Notes: generated from the letters alone by a model not told the origin. 64,000 bases of DNA from JAFAHS01 sp046728175 (GCA_046728175.1 JBKPEA010000013.1:1-64000); one strand, 5' to 3'. Counted from the stretch's first letter, positions 9,844 to 19,655 are shown. Program-made: numbers and translations.

Positions 9844-10498
9844 TTCGGTGGAGCGGGACGCCATGCGCGATGGTTCTGGTAGAGGCCCAGGCGTTGCCTG
9901 CCGTTCGTTGAGAGTCACCAGCAGGGTCGGTGAGATGAGATCCACCGCCTTCTGTTGCCATTTTATCGCGTCATCGAAATCACCGGTCCCGGCGTAGGCA
10001 GCGGCCAGCGTTCCGAGCATGTCAGGATCGTTCCAACCGGTCATTTCGCAGGCCCGGGTGGCGGACTCGACGGCCCTTTTTTCCGTCACGCATCCGGGAA
10101 TCCGGCGCAGGCGCCAGCAGCCACACGCGCGCGTTGTAGCTTTCCGCCGAGCCGGGGTCCATCGCCTCGGCCCGCGCAAAGTCCTGCTTGGCTGCCTGGT
10201 CGTCGCCTGCATAGGCATAGGCGATGCCGCGCAGATATCGATACTTCGCACTGTCGGGGCGCAGCGTCATGGCCTGATCGAGATCGGCCGGCGCCGTATC
10301 GTACTGGCCGTTGGCCTCATAGGCCTGTGCCCGTTCCACATAGAACTTCGGATCGCGTGGCGAACGCGCGATGGCCATCGAGAGGTCCTGAATCCACGCG
10401 GTCTTGGGAGCTGGGTCCATCGGCGTGGAATTGAGCTGAACCCCGCCCGCAAGCAGGCCCCGCAGTGCAGTCAGCGCCACTGTCCCGACCTGCCTCAT
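9822..10498 (-). pseudogene. Tetratricopeptide-repeat gene broken by two frameshifts
   Basis: The first part (ATG 10498, MRQVGTV...) encodes TPR motifs: AYEANGQYDTAPADLDQAM, then AYAYAGDDQAAKQDFARA, followed by a segment ending RDGKK. At the run CCCTTTTTT (10074-10082; A6G3 on the coding strand) the homology moves to the +1 frame, which continues AVESATRACEMTGWNDPD and AAAYAGTGDFDDAIKWQQKA. Near 9905-9930 it moves again, ending with RQRLGLYQNHRAWRPAPPN, a typical C terminus of such TPR proteins, at a stop at 9822. It lies 28 bases downstream of uvrA in the same operon. Either a decaying gene or two single-base sequence errors. Confidence 0.7.
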
Positions 10499-10526
10499 TC
10501 GAGCCCCCGCGCCCGCGGTCGGTCGG

Positions 10527-13361
10527 CTAAGCGGCCGCGCGCTGACGCAGGACCTCGCGCAGAAATTGGCCGGTGTAAGAGCCGGTCGCCGCCGCAACCT
10601 CCTCCGGCGTGCCCTTGGCGACCACGGTGCCGCCGCGGTCGCCCCCTTCGGGTCCCAGGTCAATCACGTAGTCCGCGGTTTTGATCACATCGAGATTGTG
10701 CTCGATGACGATGATCGTGTTACCGGTATCGGCCAGCCGTCCGAGCACCGCCAGCAGCCGCTTGATGTCATCGAAGTGCAGCCCGGTGGTCGGCTCGTCC
10801 AGGATGTAAAGCGTCCTGCCGGTGGCACGCCGCGACAGCTCTTTGGCCAATTTTATCCGCTGCGCTTCGCCGCCCGAGAGGGTGGTGGCCGACTGCCCCA
10901 GATGGATGTAATCGAGGCCCACGTCGCGCAGCGTCTCCAGCTTCTGCCGAATCGGCGGAACCGAACCCATGAACTCCACCGCCTCCGCCACCGTCATATT
11001 GAGAACGTCGGCGATGTTGCGTCCCTTGTACTGAATCTCGAGCGTGTCGCGATTGTAGCGCCGACCCCCGCAGACCTCGCAGGTAACATAAACATCGGGC
11101 AGAAAATGCATCTCGATGCGGATGATGCCGTCGCCCTCGCACGCCTCGCATCTCCCGCCCTTCACGTTGAAGGAAAAGCGTCCGGGACCGTAGCCGCGCA
11201 TGCGCGCGTCGGGCAGCTGCGCGAACAGCTCGCGGATGTGCGTGAACAGGCCGGTATAGGTCGCGGGATTCGATCGGGGGGTCCGCCCGATCGGGCTCTG
11301 GTCGACGTGGATCACCTTGTCGAGGTGCTCAACCCCATCCACGCTTTTGTAAGCCCCCGCGTGCTCGCGTGATCGATTCAGCTTCTGCGCCAGCGCGCGA
11401 TACACGGTGTCGAGAACCAGGGTTGATTTGCCGGACCCCGACACTCCGGTAATGCAGGTGAAGACCCCGAGCGGAAACTGCACGGTCAACTCGCGCAGGT
11501 TATTTGCCCGCGCACCCTTGACGGTCAGCCAGCGCCCCGGTAGCTGGCGTCGGCGCGCCGGAATCTCGAGCTCCATTTCGCCGGAAAGATATTTGCCGGT
11601 CAGCGAGGCCGGATTCTTCATGATCTGCCCGGGCTCGCCCTGCGCCACCAGGTAGCCGCCCTGCGCCCCGGCACCCGGTCCCATGTCGACGATATGATCC
11701 GCTTCGAGCATGGTCTCGCGATCGTGCTCCACCACCAGGACCGTATTGCCCAGATCCCTCAGGCGTTTCAGGGTCGCGAGCAGCCGCTGGTTATCTCGTT
11801 GATGGAGCCCGATGGACGGCTCGTCGAGGATGTAGAGAACTCCGACCAGGCTCGACCCAATCTGCGTGGCCAGGCGAATACGCTGCCCCTCGCCGCCTGA
11901 CAGCGTGCCGGCGGTCCGCTCCAGGGTCAGGTAGTCCAACCCGACATCGGCAAGAAAATTAAGCCGCTCGCGGATTTCCTTCAAGATCAGTCTTCCAATT
12001 TCGGTTTCCTGCGCGCTCAGCTTCGGCGCAGCAAAGAACTGCAGCGCCTGCTTTATCGACATCGCGGTCACTTCAGAGATCGATTTCGCGTTGAAACGGA
12101 CGAAGAGACTCTCCTTCTTGAGCCTTGCGCCTGCACACGAGGGGCACGGGCGCATGTTCATGTACGCTTCGAGCCACTCGCGCACCCCTTCGGACTCGGT
12201 CTCCTTGTAGCGCCGATCGAGCCATTGCAGCACGCCTTCGAATGTTTTCGCGTACTCTGCGCGATGGTGCCCGCGCTGGTAGGCGAACTCGATTTCCTCT
12301 TCGCCCGAGCCGCTGAGAATCGCCTTGCGCACCTTGGCGGGAATCGTCTTCCAGGGCTGGTCGAGACTGAACTTGTAGTGCGCCGCGATGCCATCGAGGA
12401 CCGGCTGCATGTAGTTGATGGTCGCCCAGGGCGCGATCGCGCCGTCCGAGATGCTCAGGTCTTCGTCCTGCACGACCAGCTCCGGATCGAAATACATGAT
12501 CGAGCCGATGCCCGAGCACTCGGTGCAAGCGCCATGCGGGCTGTTGAACGAGAACATTCGCGGCGTGATTTCGGGGTAGGAAATACCGCACTCGACGCAG
12601 GCAAAGCGCTGGCTGAAGTAAATCGTCTCATCGCCCTTCTTCTCATCGAGCCGCTCGATCTTGAGCAGGTCCTGGCCGTATTTGAAGGCGACCTCGAGCG
12701 AGTCTGTGAGCCGTTTTTCGATGCCCGGGCGAATCGCCAGCCGATCGACCAGCACTTCAATGGTATGGCGCTGGTTCTTGTTGAGTACCGGCTCCTCACC
12801 CAGCTCGTAGAGCTTCCCGTCGATTTTCGCACGCACGAAGCCGGCGCGGCGCAGATCCGCCAGTTCCTTGCGATACTCGCCCTTGCGGTCGCGCACGATG
12901 GGCGCCAGCACGTGGAGGCGCGAACCCTCGGGCCACGACATGATGCGATCGCCGATTTGCTGCACGCTCTGCTGGGTGATTTCCCGTCCGCAGTTGTAGC
13001 AGAATGCATGTCCCACCCGGGCGAACAGCAGCCGCAGGTAGTCGTAGATCTCGGTGATGGTGCCGACGGTCGAACGCGGGTTGTGCGAGGTGGTCTTCTG
13101 CTCGATCGAAATGGCCGGCGAGAGCCCCTCGATCGAGTCGACGTCGGGCTTCTCCATCTGCTCGAGGAATTGGCGGGCGTATGCGGACAGCGACTCGACA
13201 TAGCGCCGCTGCCCTTCGGCGTAAATCGTGTCGAACGCCAGCGAGGACTTGCCCGAACCACTGAGGCCCGTGATCACCACCAGACGGTCGCGCGGAATTT
13301 CCAGGTCGATATTTTTGAGATTGTGCTCGCGGGCCCCCTTGATGACGATCTTGTCCGCCAT
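10527..13361 (-). CDS. uvrA: Excinuclease ABC subunit A
   Basis: DNA-damage sensor of nucleotide excision repair, an ABC-class ATPase dimer that loads UvrB. The 944-residue length is standard. The first P-loop GLSGSGKSS lies near residue 32 and the second, GVSGSGKST, near 645. There are two ABC signatures, LSGGEGQRIRLA and LSGGEAQRIKLA, and zinc-binding pairs CVECG...CTECS and CEACEGDG...CEVCGG. It lies in the run mfd - surA-like - pdxA - uvrA with a 6-base gap from pdxA. Two repair genes (mfd, uvrA) at both ends of the run may therefore be co-expressed. Confidence 0.98.
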   Translation of the reverse strand: MADKIVIKGAREHNLKNIDLEIPRDRLVVITGLSGSGKSSLAFDTIYAEGQRRYVESLSAYARQFLEQMEKPDVDSIEGLSPAISIEQKTTSHNPRSTVGTITEIYDYLRLLFARVGHAFCYNCGREITQQSVQQIGDRIMSWPEGSRLHVLAPIVRDRKGEYRKELADLRRAGFVRAKIDGKLYELGEEPVLNKNQRHTIEVLVDRLAIRPGIEKRLTDSLEVAFKYGQDLLKIERLDEKKGDETIYFSQRFACVECGISYPEITPRMFSFNSPHGACTECSGIGSIMYFDPELVVQDEDLSISDGAIAPWATINYMQPVLDGIAAHYKFSLDQPWKTIPAKVRKAILSGSGEEEIEFAYQRGHHRAEYAKTFEGVLQWLDRRYKETESEGVREWLEAYMNMRPCPSCAGARLKKESLFVRFNAKSISEVTAMSIKQALQFFAAPKLSAQETEIGRLILKEIRERLNFLADVGLDYLTLERTAGTLSGGEGQRIRLATQIGSSLVGVLYILDEPSIGLHQRDNQRLLATLKRLRDLGNTVLVVEHDRETMLEADHIVDMGPGAGAQGGYLVAQGEPGQIMKNPASLTGKYLSGEMELEIPARRRQLPGRWLTVKGARANNLRELTVQFPLGVFTCITGVSGSGKSTLVLDTVYRALAQKLNRSREHAGAYKSVDGVEHLDKVIHVDQSPIGRTPRSNPATYTGLFTHIRELFAQLPDARMRGYGPGRFSFNVKGGRCEACEGDGIIRIEMHFLPDVYVTCEVCGGRRYNRDTLEIQYKGRNIADVLNMTVAEAVEFMGSVPPIRQKLETLRDVGLDYIHLGQSATTLSGGEAQRIKLAKELSRRATGRTLYILDEPTTGLHFDDIKRLLAVLGRLADTGNTIIVIEHNLDVIKTADYVIDLGPEGGDRGGTVVAKGTPEEVAAATGSYTGQFLREVLRQRAAA

Positions 13362-13367
13362 GACCCA

Positions 13368-14402
13368 CTATGCTGCGCGCCGCGCGGCGCGCGAGTCCAC
13401 TGCCCGCGACGCATACTCGATGGCCGCGATCATACTGGCCGGATTTGCGCGCCCGTGACCCGCAATATCGAATGCGGTTCCGTGATCCGGGCAGGTCCGG
13501 ATGAAAGGCAGACCCAAGGTGACGTTCACCGCGCGATCAAACTCCAGAGTCTTCAGCGGAATCAAGCCCTGGTCGTGATACATGGCCACCACCGCGTCGA
13601 AGTTGAAGCGCCCGTTGGTGCGGACGAATGCGGTGTCGGGCGCCAGGGGCCCGAAGGCATTGATCCCGGAATGCCGGGCCGCCTTTATCGCAGGGTTGAT
13701 CGCACGGATTTCCTCATCACCGAAGAGTCCCTGCTCGCCCGCGTGTGGATTAAACCCAAGCACCGCGATTCGCGGCCGGGACCTGCCCCCGCCTTCCCGC
13801 AGGTGGCGGTGGAGGAGGCGAATTGTCTCGAGCACCATGCCGCGGGTCAGTTTTGAACTGACCTCGCGAAGACCGATGTGCACGGTTACCAGCACCAGCT
13901 TGAGCCGTGTGCCGGCGAACATCATGCGCCACGCCCGCGCGCGTCCAACTTCCGCGACCAGCTCCGAATGCCCGGGATATTCGTGCCCGGCGCGGTGCCA
14001 GCCCCGCTTGCTGATGGGTGCGGTGACCAGAGCGTCGACCTCTCCACTCATCGCCATTCGCGCCCCGCGCATCACGTATTGAAACGATGCCTCCCCGCCC
14101 GCCGCAGTTGGATGCCCCGGGCGCCGCGCGAGCCGCGGAAGGTCGCTGGCCGCCAGCACGCTGAGGCCGCGCTCGAGCGAGACGGGCCGAGCCGAGCGCG
14201 TCCACGGCCGGGGTGTCGGCACTCGCTTGAGGCGCCGCGCGGTCTCGAGCATGACCTTCAGGTCGCCTATTACGACCAGCGCGGGCGCACGGCGGCGCCG
14301 CGCGAGCACGGCCGCCGACTTGAGGATGACCTCGGCGCCAATGCCCGCCGGATCGCCCATGCTTATCGCGATCAGCGGCCGCGCCTTTCGGCGGATTGCC
14401 AT
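13368..14402 (-). CDS. pdxA: 4-hydroxythreonine-4-phosphate dehydrogenase
   Basis: Oxidises 4-phosphohydroxy-L-threonine in the DXP-dependent pyridoxal 5'-phosphate pathway, using NAD and a divalent metal. Motifs: SMGDPAGIGAEV near the N terminus, GFNPHAGEQGLFGDEE near residue 205, YHDQGLIPLK near 275 and the C-terminal TCPDHGTAFDIAGHGRAN. ATG 14402 gives the usual start (MAIRRKARPLIAISMGDPAG) and sits only 4 bases after the surA-like stop; the frame is open further upstream but that would overlap the neighbour. The 344-residue length is normal. Confidence 0.95.
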   Translation of the reverse strand: MAIRRKARPLIAISMGDPAGIGAEVILKSAAVLARRRRAPALVVIGDLKVMLETARRLKRVPTPRPWTRSARPVSLERGLSVLAASDLPRLARRPGHPTAAGGEASFQYVMRGARMAMSGEVDALVTAPISKRGWHRAGHEYPGHSELVAEVGRARAWRMMFAGTRLKLVLVTVHIGLREVSSKLTRGMVLETIRLLHRHLREGGGRSRPRIAVLGFNPHAGEQGLFGDEEIRAINPAIKAARHSGINAFGPLAPDTAFVRTNGRFNFDAVVAMYHDQGLIPLKTLEFDRAVNVTLGLPFIRTCPDHGTAFDIAGHGRANPASMIAAIEYASRAVDSRAARRAA

Positions 14403-14406
14403 GCGT

Positions 14407-15564
14407 CTAGTAGAACGTCTCGACGTCGTGCTGCTTGGTGAGGTCGGTCTCGACCCAGTCCTCCAGCTGCGCGTTCGCTCGCTCATTGATGAGCTGATTG
14501 CGAATTTGGTCCTTGACCTCGGCGAGCGGCCGCAGACCGGCCACCTGATGTTCCTCGAGCTTCAGAATATGAAACCCGTGGCTGGTGCGGACCACCTGCG
14601 AGACGTCTCCGGGTTTGAGGTTTTTCACTGCCGCGTAGATCTGGTCGAGAATGTCCTGTGGTCCGAACCATCCGAGTTCGCCGCCGTTGTTGCGGGACTC
14701 GTCGTCGGAATATTTGCGCGCCAACGCGGCAAAGTCCGCTCCCCCCGCCGCCGCAGCGCGAATCTTGTCGGCCTTTGCCTGCAGCGCGGCGACCTGTTGC
14801 GGGGTGGCATTTTGTGGCACCCCGATCAGAATTTGCGCCACCTTCAGCTTCTCGCTGGTGACCGTAAAATCCGCCTTGTGCGTGTCGTAGTAGGCCTGGA
14901 TGTCTGCGTTCGAGATCTCGACTCGCTGGCGCACCTGCTGGCGAATCATCATCTCTTTCTCAAGCTCTACGCGCGCGTGCTTGCGGAAATCTTCCATGCT
15001 CATGCCGCTCTGCGCCACAGCGGCCTTGAACTGTTCGGGAGTCAGATGCTTGTCGCGCCGCACCACCTCGATGTAGTTGTCGATCTGCTCCTCGTCGACC
15101 TTGCCGGAGTATTGGTCGATCTCTTTTTCCAACAGTTTCTGCGATATCAGCCCCTTGAGTGCGGCCTTCGCTTGTGGATCGTCGGCAAGGTCCTCCACGT
15201 TGACGGGATGTCCGACGGCTGCGCCGAATTGTTCGACGTCGCGGGCCGTGATCGGTTCCCCGTCGACGCTCGCCACGATGTGCGCAACGGTCTGGTGAGG
15301 ACCCTGAGGGTGGGCCGGCTTGGCGATGAGTGCATCTGGCGGAATCGCCGCCTCAGTTGCCACGGCCAGCGGGGTTGCTTGCGTCGGGGGACTCGCCGCG
15401 CTGGCCGGGCTGGTCTGGGCTGCCACGCTGGCCTGGGCTGCCACGCTCGCCTGAGCCGCAGGCTTGCCGTTGCCCTTGGGCGAGGATAGTGCAGAGCATC
15501 CGGTAACATGTGACAGGAGGCTTGCGGCGAGGGATGCGGCTCCGATGAGGGGAATCACCCGCAT
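14407..15564 (-). CDS. SurA/PpiC-type peptidyl-prolyl isomerase, predicted lipoprotein
   Basis: Periplasmic foldase helping outer-membrane proteins fold. The 385-residue product starts at ATG 15564 (MRVIPLIGAASLAASLLSHV) and has a lipobox ending VTGC, so it is probably a lipoprotein. After a low-complexity Ala/Gln/Ser linker there is a SurA N-like helical region (about 90-220) and a parvulin domain (about 225-320) with the KYSDDES, LGWFGPQDI and HGFHILKLEEH motifs. The gene lies between mfd and pdxA; surA-pdxA adjacency is also known in E. coli. It is about 135 bases downstream of the mfd stop. Confidence 0.88.
   Translation of the reverse strand: MRVIPLIGAASLAASLLSHVTGCSALSSPKGNGKPAAQASVAAQASVAAQTSPASAASPPTQATPLAVATEAAIPPDALIAKPAHPQGPHQTVAHIVASVDGEPITARDVEQFGAAVGHPVNVEDLADDPQAKAALKGLISQKLLEKEIDQYSGKVDEEQIDNYIEVVRRDKHLTPEQFKAAVAQSGMSMEDFRKHARVELEKEMMIRQQVRQRVEISNADIQAYYDTHKADFTVTSEKLKVAQILIGVPQNATPQQVAALQAKADKIRAAAAGGADFAALARKYSDDESRNNGGELGWFGPQDILDQIYAAVKNLKPGDVSQVVRTSHGFHILKLEEHQVAGLRPLAEVKDQIRNQLINERANAQLEDWVETDLTKQHDVETFY
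15415..15450 (-). repeat. Two tandem 18-bp units inside the surA-like gene
   Basis: Two adjacent 18-bp copies (15415-15432 and 15433-15450, differing at one base) encode the repeated hexapeptide AAQASV in the linker after the lipobox. A third diverged copy (AAQTSP) follows. The unit is a multiple of three, so copy-number change would lengthen or shorten the linker without breaking the frame. Confidence 0.7.
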
Positions 15565-15699
15565 CGATCTCGGGCTCCTGCTTGCGGGCTGCGCCATTCC
15601 GTCGAACCCTGCTCAATCAACGGCAGGAGGATTTCCCCAAGCCAAAAAACGTGCAACTGCTGCATGGTTCAAACGCACTCGTCCCAGACCGGAACGGCG

Positions 15700-18600
15700 C
15701 TAGTTCACTATCGGACCCGCCGCACTACTCATCGAATGCTCCAACTTTTCACAGGTGGCCAAGGCCTGCAAGATACCGTCGACCTGGGCAAATACCTGCT
15801 GGTACTCGCCGGGTTCAATCTTCGCGACAACCTGGTAGGAGGGCGTCAGTTTCATGGTGCGCCGGTTCTCCTTGGCCAGGGTGGCCAGTTTCGCGGGTTC
15901 GACGGGCGCATCGGGATGAAACCTGACCTCGAGCTGCATAGCCTTGACGATCGCCGTCAGGATCATCTGTTCCTTCATGCGGCGGCGCAGATTCATGGCT
16001 GCCACCAGATTTTCAACCAGCGTCGGCACCGGGCCGAAACGATCGCGGATCTCGTCGCGGAGGTCGAACAAATCTTGCTCCGTATTGGCACGGCCAAATC
16101 GTCGATAGAGCACCAGCCGTTCGTTCTCGTCCGGGACATAGGCATCGGGGATGTAGGCGGGAATGCCCAGTTTCAGTTCCGGTTCGAAATCGGGGCGCCG
16201 CTCTTCCCCGCGCAACTCGGCAATGGCTTGCTCCATCATCTCGGTGTACAGCTCGAATCCCACCGCCGCGATCTCGCCCGATTGTTCGCGTCCCAGCAGA
16301 TTGCCCGCGCCACGATGCTCGAGATCGGCCATTGCCAGCTTGAAGCCGCTGCCTGCCTCCGCCTCGACCAGCTCGCGCAGTGCATCGATGCGCCGCTTCG
16401 CATCGCGGGTGATGATGTGTTCGCCCGGAATCAGCAGGTAGGCGTAGGCCCTCTGGCGCGAGCGGCCGACGCGTCCGCGTAACTGGTAAAGCTGCGCCAG
16501 CCCGAAATGATCGGCGCGATTGATGATCATCGTGTTGGCGTTGGGAATGTCCAGCCCGGACTCGATTATCGCCGAGCACACCAGCAGGTTCACCCGGTTA
16601 TCGACGAATTCGCGCATCACGTCTTCGAGCTGGCGCTCACGCATCTGTCCATGTGCCACCGCGATTTTCGCCTCCGGAATCAGGATGCGGAGATGGCGCG
16701 CAATGTAGTCGATGTTTTCCACCAGATTGTGTACGAAGAAGACCTGCCCGCCCCGGTTCAATTCGCGCAACACCACTTCGCGGATGAGGGCGTCATCAAA
16801 GTGCGCGACGAAGGTTCGTATCTGCTGACGATCGGGCGGCGCAGTCTGGATGACCGAAAGATCTCGGATCCCGAGCATCGCCATGTGCAGTGTCCGCGGT
16901 ATCGGCGTCGCCGTCAGCGTCAGCACTGCAACCAGTTTGCGCAGCTTCTTGATTCGTTCCTTGTCTACAACTCCGAACCGATGCTCTTCGTCGATGATGA
17001 GCAGCCCCAGCCGCGGAAAATTCACACCCTCCTGCAGCAGGCGATGCGTCCCAATAACAATGTCCACTTTGCCCACGGCCAGGTCTTCGACCACCTGCCG
17101 ATTTTCTTTGGGGCTGCGGAACCGCGACACCATCTCGATCCGCACCGGATACTCGGCAAAGCGCTTGCGAAAGGTGTTGAAGTGCTGCTCGGCGAGCACC
17201 GTGGTCGGCACCAGCATCGCGATCTGCCGAGCATCCATCGCGGCGATAAACGCGGCCCGCAGCGCGACCTCGGTCTTGCCGAAACCCGCATCGCCGCAAA
17301 TGAGCCGGTCCATCGGCTTGGCCCGCGTCAGGTCGTGGACCACATCGTCAATCGCGGATTGCTGATCGGCGGTCTCCTCGAATTCGAAGCGGTCGACGAA
17401 CTCCTGGTATTCGCCGGGAACGGTGAAGGCAGGTGCCTCCAGCACCTCACGCGCCGCGTAGACCTCCAACAGTTCCGAAGCCATGGCCAGCACCGCCTTG
17501 CGGGTCCGCTGCTTTACCTTGTCCCACGAACCGCTCCCCAGCCGATCGAGCTTGGGTGCATCGCCATCGCCCCCGATGTAGCGCTGCACGAGGTTGATGC
17601 GCTCGACCGGCACGTACATCGTGTCGTTCGCGGCGTACTCCAGATTGAGAAAGTCGCCCTCGATGTCTGCAACTCGCAGGTGCTTGAGGCCACGAAATCG
17701 TCCGATGCCGTGGTCGATGTGCACCACCAGGTCTTCGGGCTTGAGTTCCTCCAGATCCAGGATCGCGCCCTTCGCGGTCGGACGCGCGCGGCGGCGGACC
17801 CGGGGCTCTCCGAACAATTCCTCTTCGCTGTACAGGTAGATTCCGTCGGCCTCCAGCGCCACGCCGGCCGAAATCTCCCCCTCCATGATTGCCGGCCTGA
17901 AATCCGGCCACGCGAGTAACTCGGCAAAACTTTTGCACTCGGTGTTGATTTCGAGGTCATACGCCTCCAGATGCCGCTTGAGGCGCGCCACCTGATGGGG
18001 CCCCTCAACGATCATCAAGGCCCTGCCCTGCTGACGCTGCACTTCCATAAGCTGGTTGGCGAGCGGTTCGAAACTCGGCACCGCACGTGCGCCGGACAGT
18101 TCCGACGACGAGAGCCGCAGGCTCGCCTGCGACCGTACCTCGACTGGTTCGGCCCACCCCTCGCGGGGCGCGCTCACGGTGATGAGCGAGCCGACTTCCA
18201 CGGCCACCTGATTGGCCAGCGCGTTCTCGAATTCGTCAGAGGTCAGATACAAGGATGCCGGATCCGGATGGAATGAATGCTTTTCTGTGGCGGCGGCCGC
18301 TTCGGCCACAATTTTCTCGCCATACCTCTGCGCTTCCGCGACGATCCGTCCCGGATCGAGCAGCCACCATATCGCATTGTCCGGAACATAGTTGAAGATT
18401 GGTTCGAGCGGTGTATCGAACAAGTACGGCATCAGCAGTTCCGCGCCCGGGAAGAGCAAACCGTTCGCCAACGTCTCCTCCAGCTCCGCGACCTCCTTGC
18501 GCACCATTCCCAGGTCGGCCGCGCGTACCGCGACGGCCGCGCCAACCCGAGTAACTTTCAACGGCGCCGAGGCGACGAACCGGGTACGAACTATTGCTGC

Positions 18601-19272
18601 CTCCTGGATCGCGCCGGCGGAACGCTGGGACGAGGATTCGAAGCGGCGGATCGACGTCACGCGGTCGTCCTCCATTTCGATCCGCGCCGGTGCGCTGAGC
18701 AGGGGAGAGAACACGTCCACGATTCCGCCGCGCACGCTGAAGTCGCCGGGTTCTTCGACCTGCGGAATCCGTTGATAGCCGGCGGTAGTGAGCGCATCGA
18801 CCAGACTCTCGAGATCAAGCCGATCGCCGACCGTCACGCGAACTATCGAATCGTTCAGAATCGCACGCGGGGCCGTGCGCATCATCAGCGCCTCGACCGA
18901 TGTGATCACGACCGGCGCCGACTGTCGGAGCATCGAATAAAGTGCCGCGACCTGCGCGCCCTGGATATCGGACGGAGGCGAGACGTGTGCAAACGGTCTG
19001 ATCTCCCAGGCCGGCAGATGATGGACGCGGCTCGACGCCGCATCCGAATCCTCGGACTGGCCCAAAAAAAACTTGAGTTCGTGAGCCAGCGCTTCGGCCT
19101 CATTCGCACGCGGCGCGATCGCAACCAGCGGCCGTTCGAGTCTCAGCACGGTCTCGCGCAACATCAGAGCTCCGGCCGCACCCCTGAGGCCCATCACCGG
19201 GAAACGACGGTCCCGCCCCGAACTGATCCGCGCTTCGAGCTCGCTGGCTGCTTCTTTAATGCTCCTGTGCAC
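15700..19272 (-). CDS. mfd: Transcription-repair coupling factor
   Basis: SF2 DNA translocase that displaces RNA polymerase stalled at lesions and recruits UvrA. The 1190-residue length matches the family. N-terminal UvrB-homology modules are followed by the RNA-polymerase-interaction domain (VVHIDHGIGRFRGL near residue 515), the helicase P-loop GDAGFGKTE near 660, DEEH near 760, and the later helicase motifs QLRGRVGRS near 930, then a C-terminal TRCF domain. It starts at a GTG. A 9-bp inverted repeat lies about 30 bases upstream. It appears to be the first gene of the uvrA/pdxA/surA run. Confidence 0.97.
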   Translation of the reverse strand: MHRSIKEAASELEARISSGRDRRFPVMGLRGAAGALMLRETVLRLERPLVAIAPRANEAEALAHELKFFLGQSEDSDAASSRVHHLPAWEIRPFAHVSPPSDIQGAQVAALYSMLRQSAPVVITSVEALMMRTAPRAILNDSIVRVTVGDRLDLESLVDALTTAGYQRIPQVEEPGDFSVRGGIVDVFSPLLSAPARIEMEDDRVTSIRRFESSSQRSAGAIQEAAIVRTRFVASAPLKVTRVGAAVAVRAADLGMVRKEVAELEETLANGLLFPGAELLMPYLFDTPLEPIFNYVPDNAIWWLLDPGRIVAEAQRYGEKIVAEAAAATEKHSFHPDPASLYLTSDEFENALANQVAVEVGSLITVSAPREGWAEPVEVRSQASLRLSSSELSGARAVPSFEPLANQLMEVQRQQGRALMIVEGPHQVARLKRHLEAYDLEINTECKSFAELLAWPDFRPAIMEGEISAGVALEADGIYLYSEEELFGEPRVRRRARPTAKGAILDLEELKPEDLVVHIDHGIGRFRGLKHLRVADIEGDFLNLEYAANDTMYVPVERINLVQRYIGGDGDAPKLDRLGSGSWDKVKQRTRKAVLAMASELLEVYAAREVLEAPAFTVPGEYQEFVDRFEFEETADQQSAIDDVVHDLTRAKPMDRLICGDAGFGKTEVALRAAFIAAMDARQIAMLVPTTVLAEQHFNTFRKRFAEYPVRIEMVSRFRSPKENRQVVEDLAVGKVDIVIGTHRLLQEGVNFPRLGLLIIDEEHRFGVVDKERIKKLRKLVAVLTLTATPIPRTLHMAMLGIRDLSVIQTAPPDRQQIRTFVAHFDDALIREVVLRELNRGGQVFFVHNLVENIDYIARHLRILIPEAKIAVAHGQMRERQLEDVMREFVDNRVNLLVCSAIIESGLDIPNANTMIINRADHFGLAQLYQLRGRVGRSRQRAYAYLLIPGEHIITRDAKRRIDALRELVEAEAGSGFKLAMADLEHRGAGNLLGREQSGEIAAVGFELYTEMMEQAIAELRGEERRPDFEPELKLGIPAYIPDAYVPDENERLVLYRRFGRANTEQDLFDLRDEIRDRFGPVPTLVENLVAAMNLRRRMKEQMILTAIVKAMQLEVRFHPDAPVEPAKLATLAKENRRTMKLTPSYQVVAKIEPGEYQQVFAQVDGILQALATCEKLEHSMSSAAGPIVN

Positions 19273-19655
19273 GATTTCCGACCTGTTAAACGCACCACGG
19301 CCTTCCCATCACGCGCGAAGAAGCACGTGATGGGCGGTCGACCTTGGAACATTAGCAAAGAATCAAGCGCAAGTCCGGAAGGGAAGGCTCACTCGCGTAA
19401 TCGTTCGTAAGAAGCCTGCGCGCTGCGGGCCGTAGAGGAAAGTGACTCTCTATGCGCGGTGAAGATCCAGTTCGGGTTGTTGGCCGCCGGAGCGGGTTAG
19501 ACTGCAGGCCATTGGCGCGTTAGGCGCGCAGCTCAACGGATGACGTTCGTGTTTGCGCCCAAGCACAGGAAAGCTCGGCGCGCATTTCCGCTGCGGACAA
19601 TCGGTGACGACCGGACTTCAGAAACCTGCCGGCTTCTTTCAGAAGCAAACGTTGC
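19273..19655. other. Non-coding interval upstream of mfd
   Basis: A 383-base interval between mfd (leftward) and the YihY gene (leftward). I see no convincing gene or RNA. The only structure is the inverted repeat at 19305-19334. The interval should hold the mfd promoter and the 3' untranslated region of the YihY gene. Confidence 0.5.
19305..19334. promoter_or_regulatory. Inverted repeat upstream of mfd
   Basis: Perfect 9-bp arms CCCATCACG (19305-19313) and CGTGATGGG (19326-19334) are separated by 12 bases, 33 bases upstream of the mfd GTG. The centre-to-centre distance of 21 bp equals two helical turns, as expected for a dimeric DNA-binding protein, though an RNA hairpin in the leader is equally possible. 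Confidence 0.4.

Noticed and set aside
10074..10084. A_AAA_AAG in the TPR gene as a programmed -1 frameshift site, as in dnaX
   Set aside because: The frame that restores the homology is +1 (or -2), not -1; a -1 shift gives unrelated sequence. A second frameshift downstream also argues against programmed recoding.
12225..13856. A 543-codon open frame on the plus strand across uvrA and pdxA
   Set aside because: It is antisense to two well-supported genes and has no recognisable family or start. Long antisense frames are common in GC-rich coding DNA.
15415..15450. Tandem repeats as a CRISPR array
   Set aside because: Only two adjacent 18-bp units without spacers, in frame inside a coding region encoding a linker.
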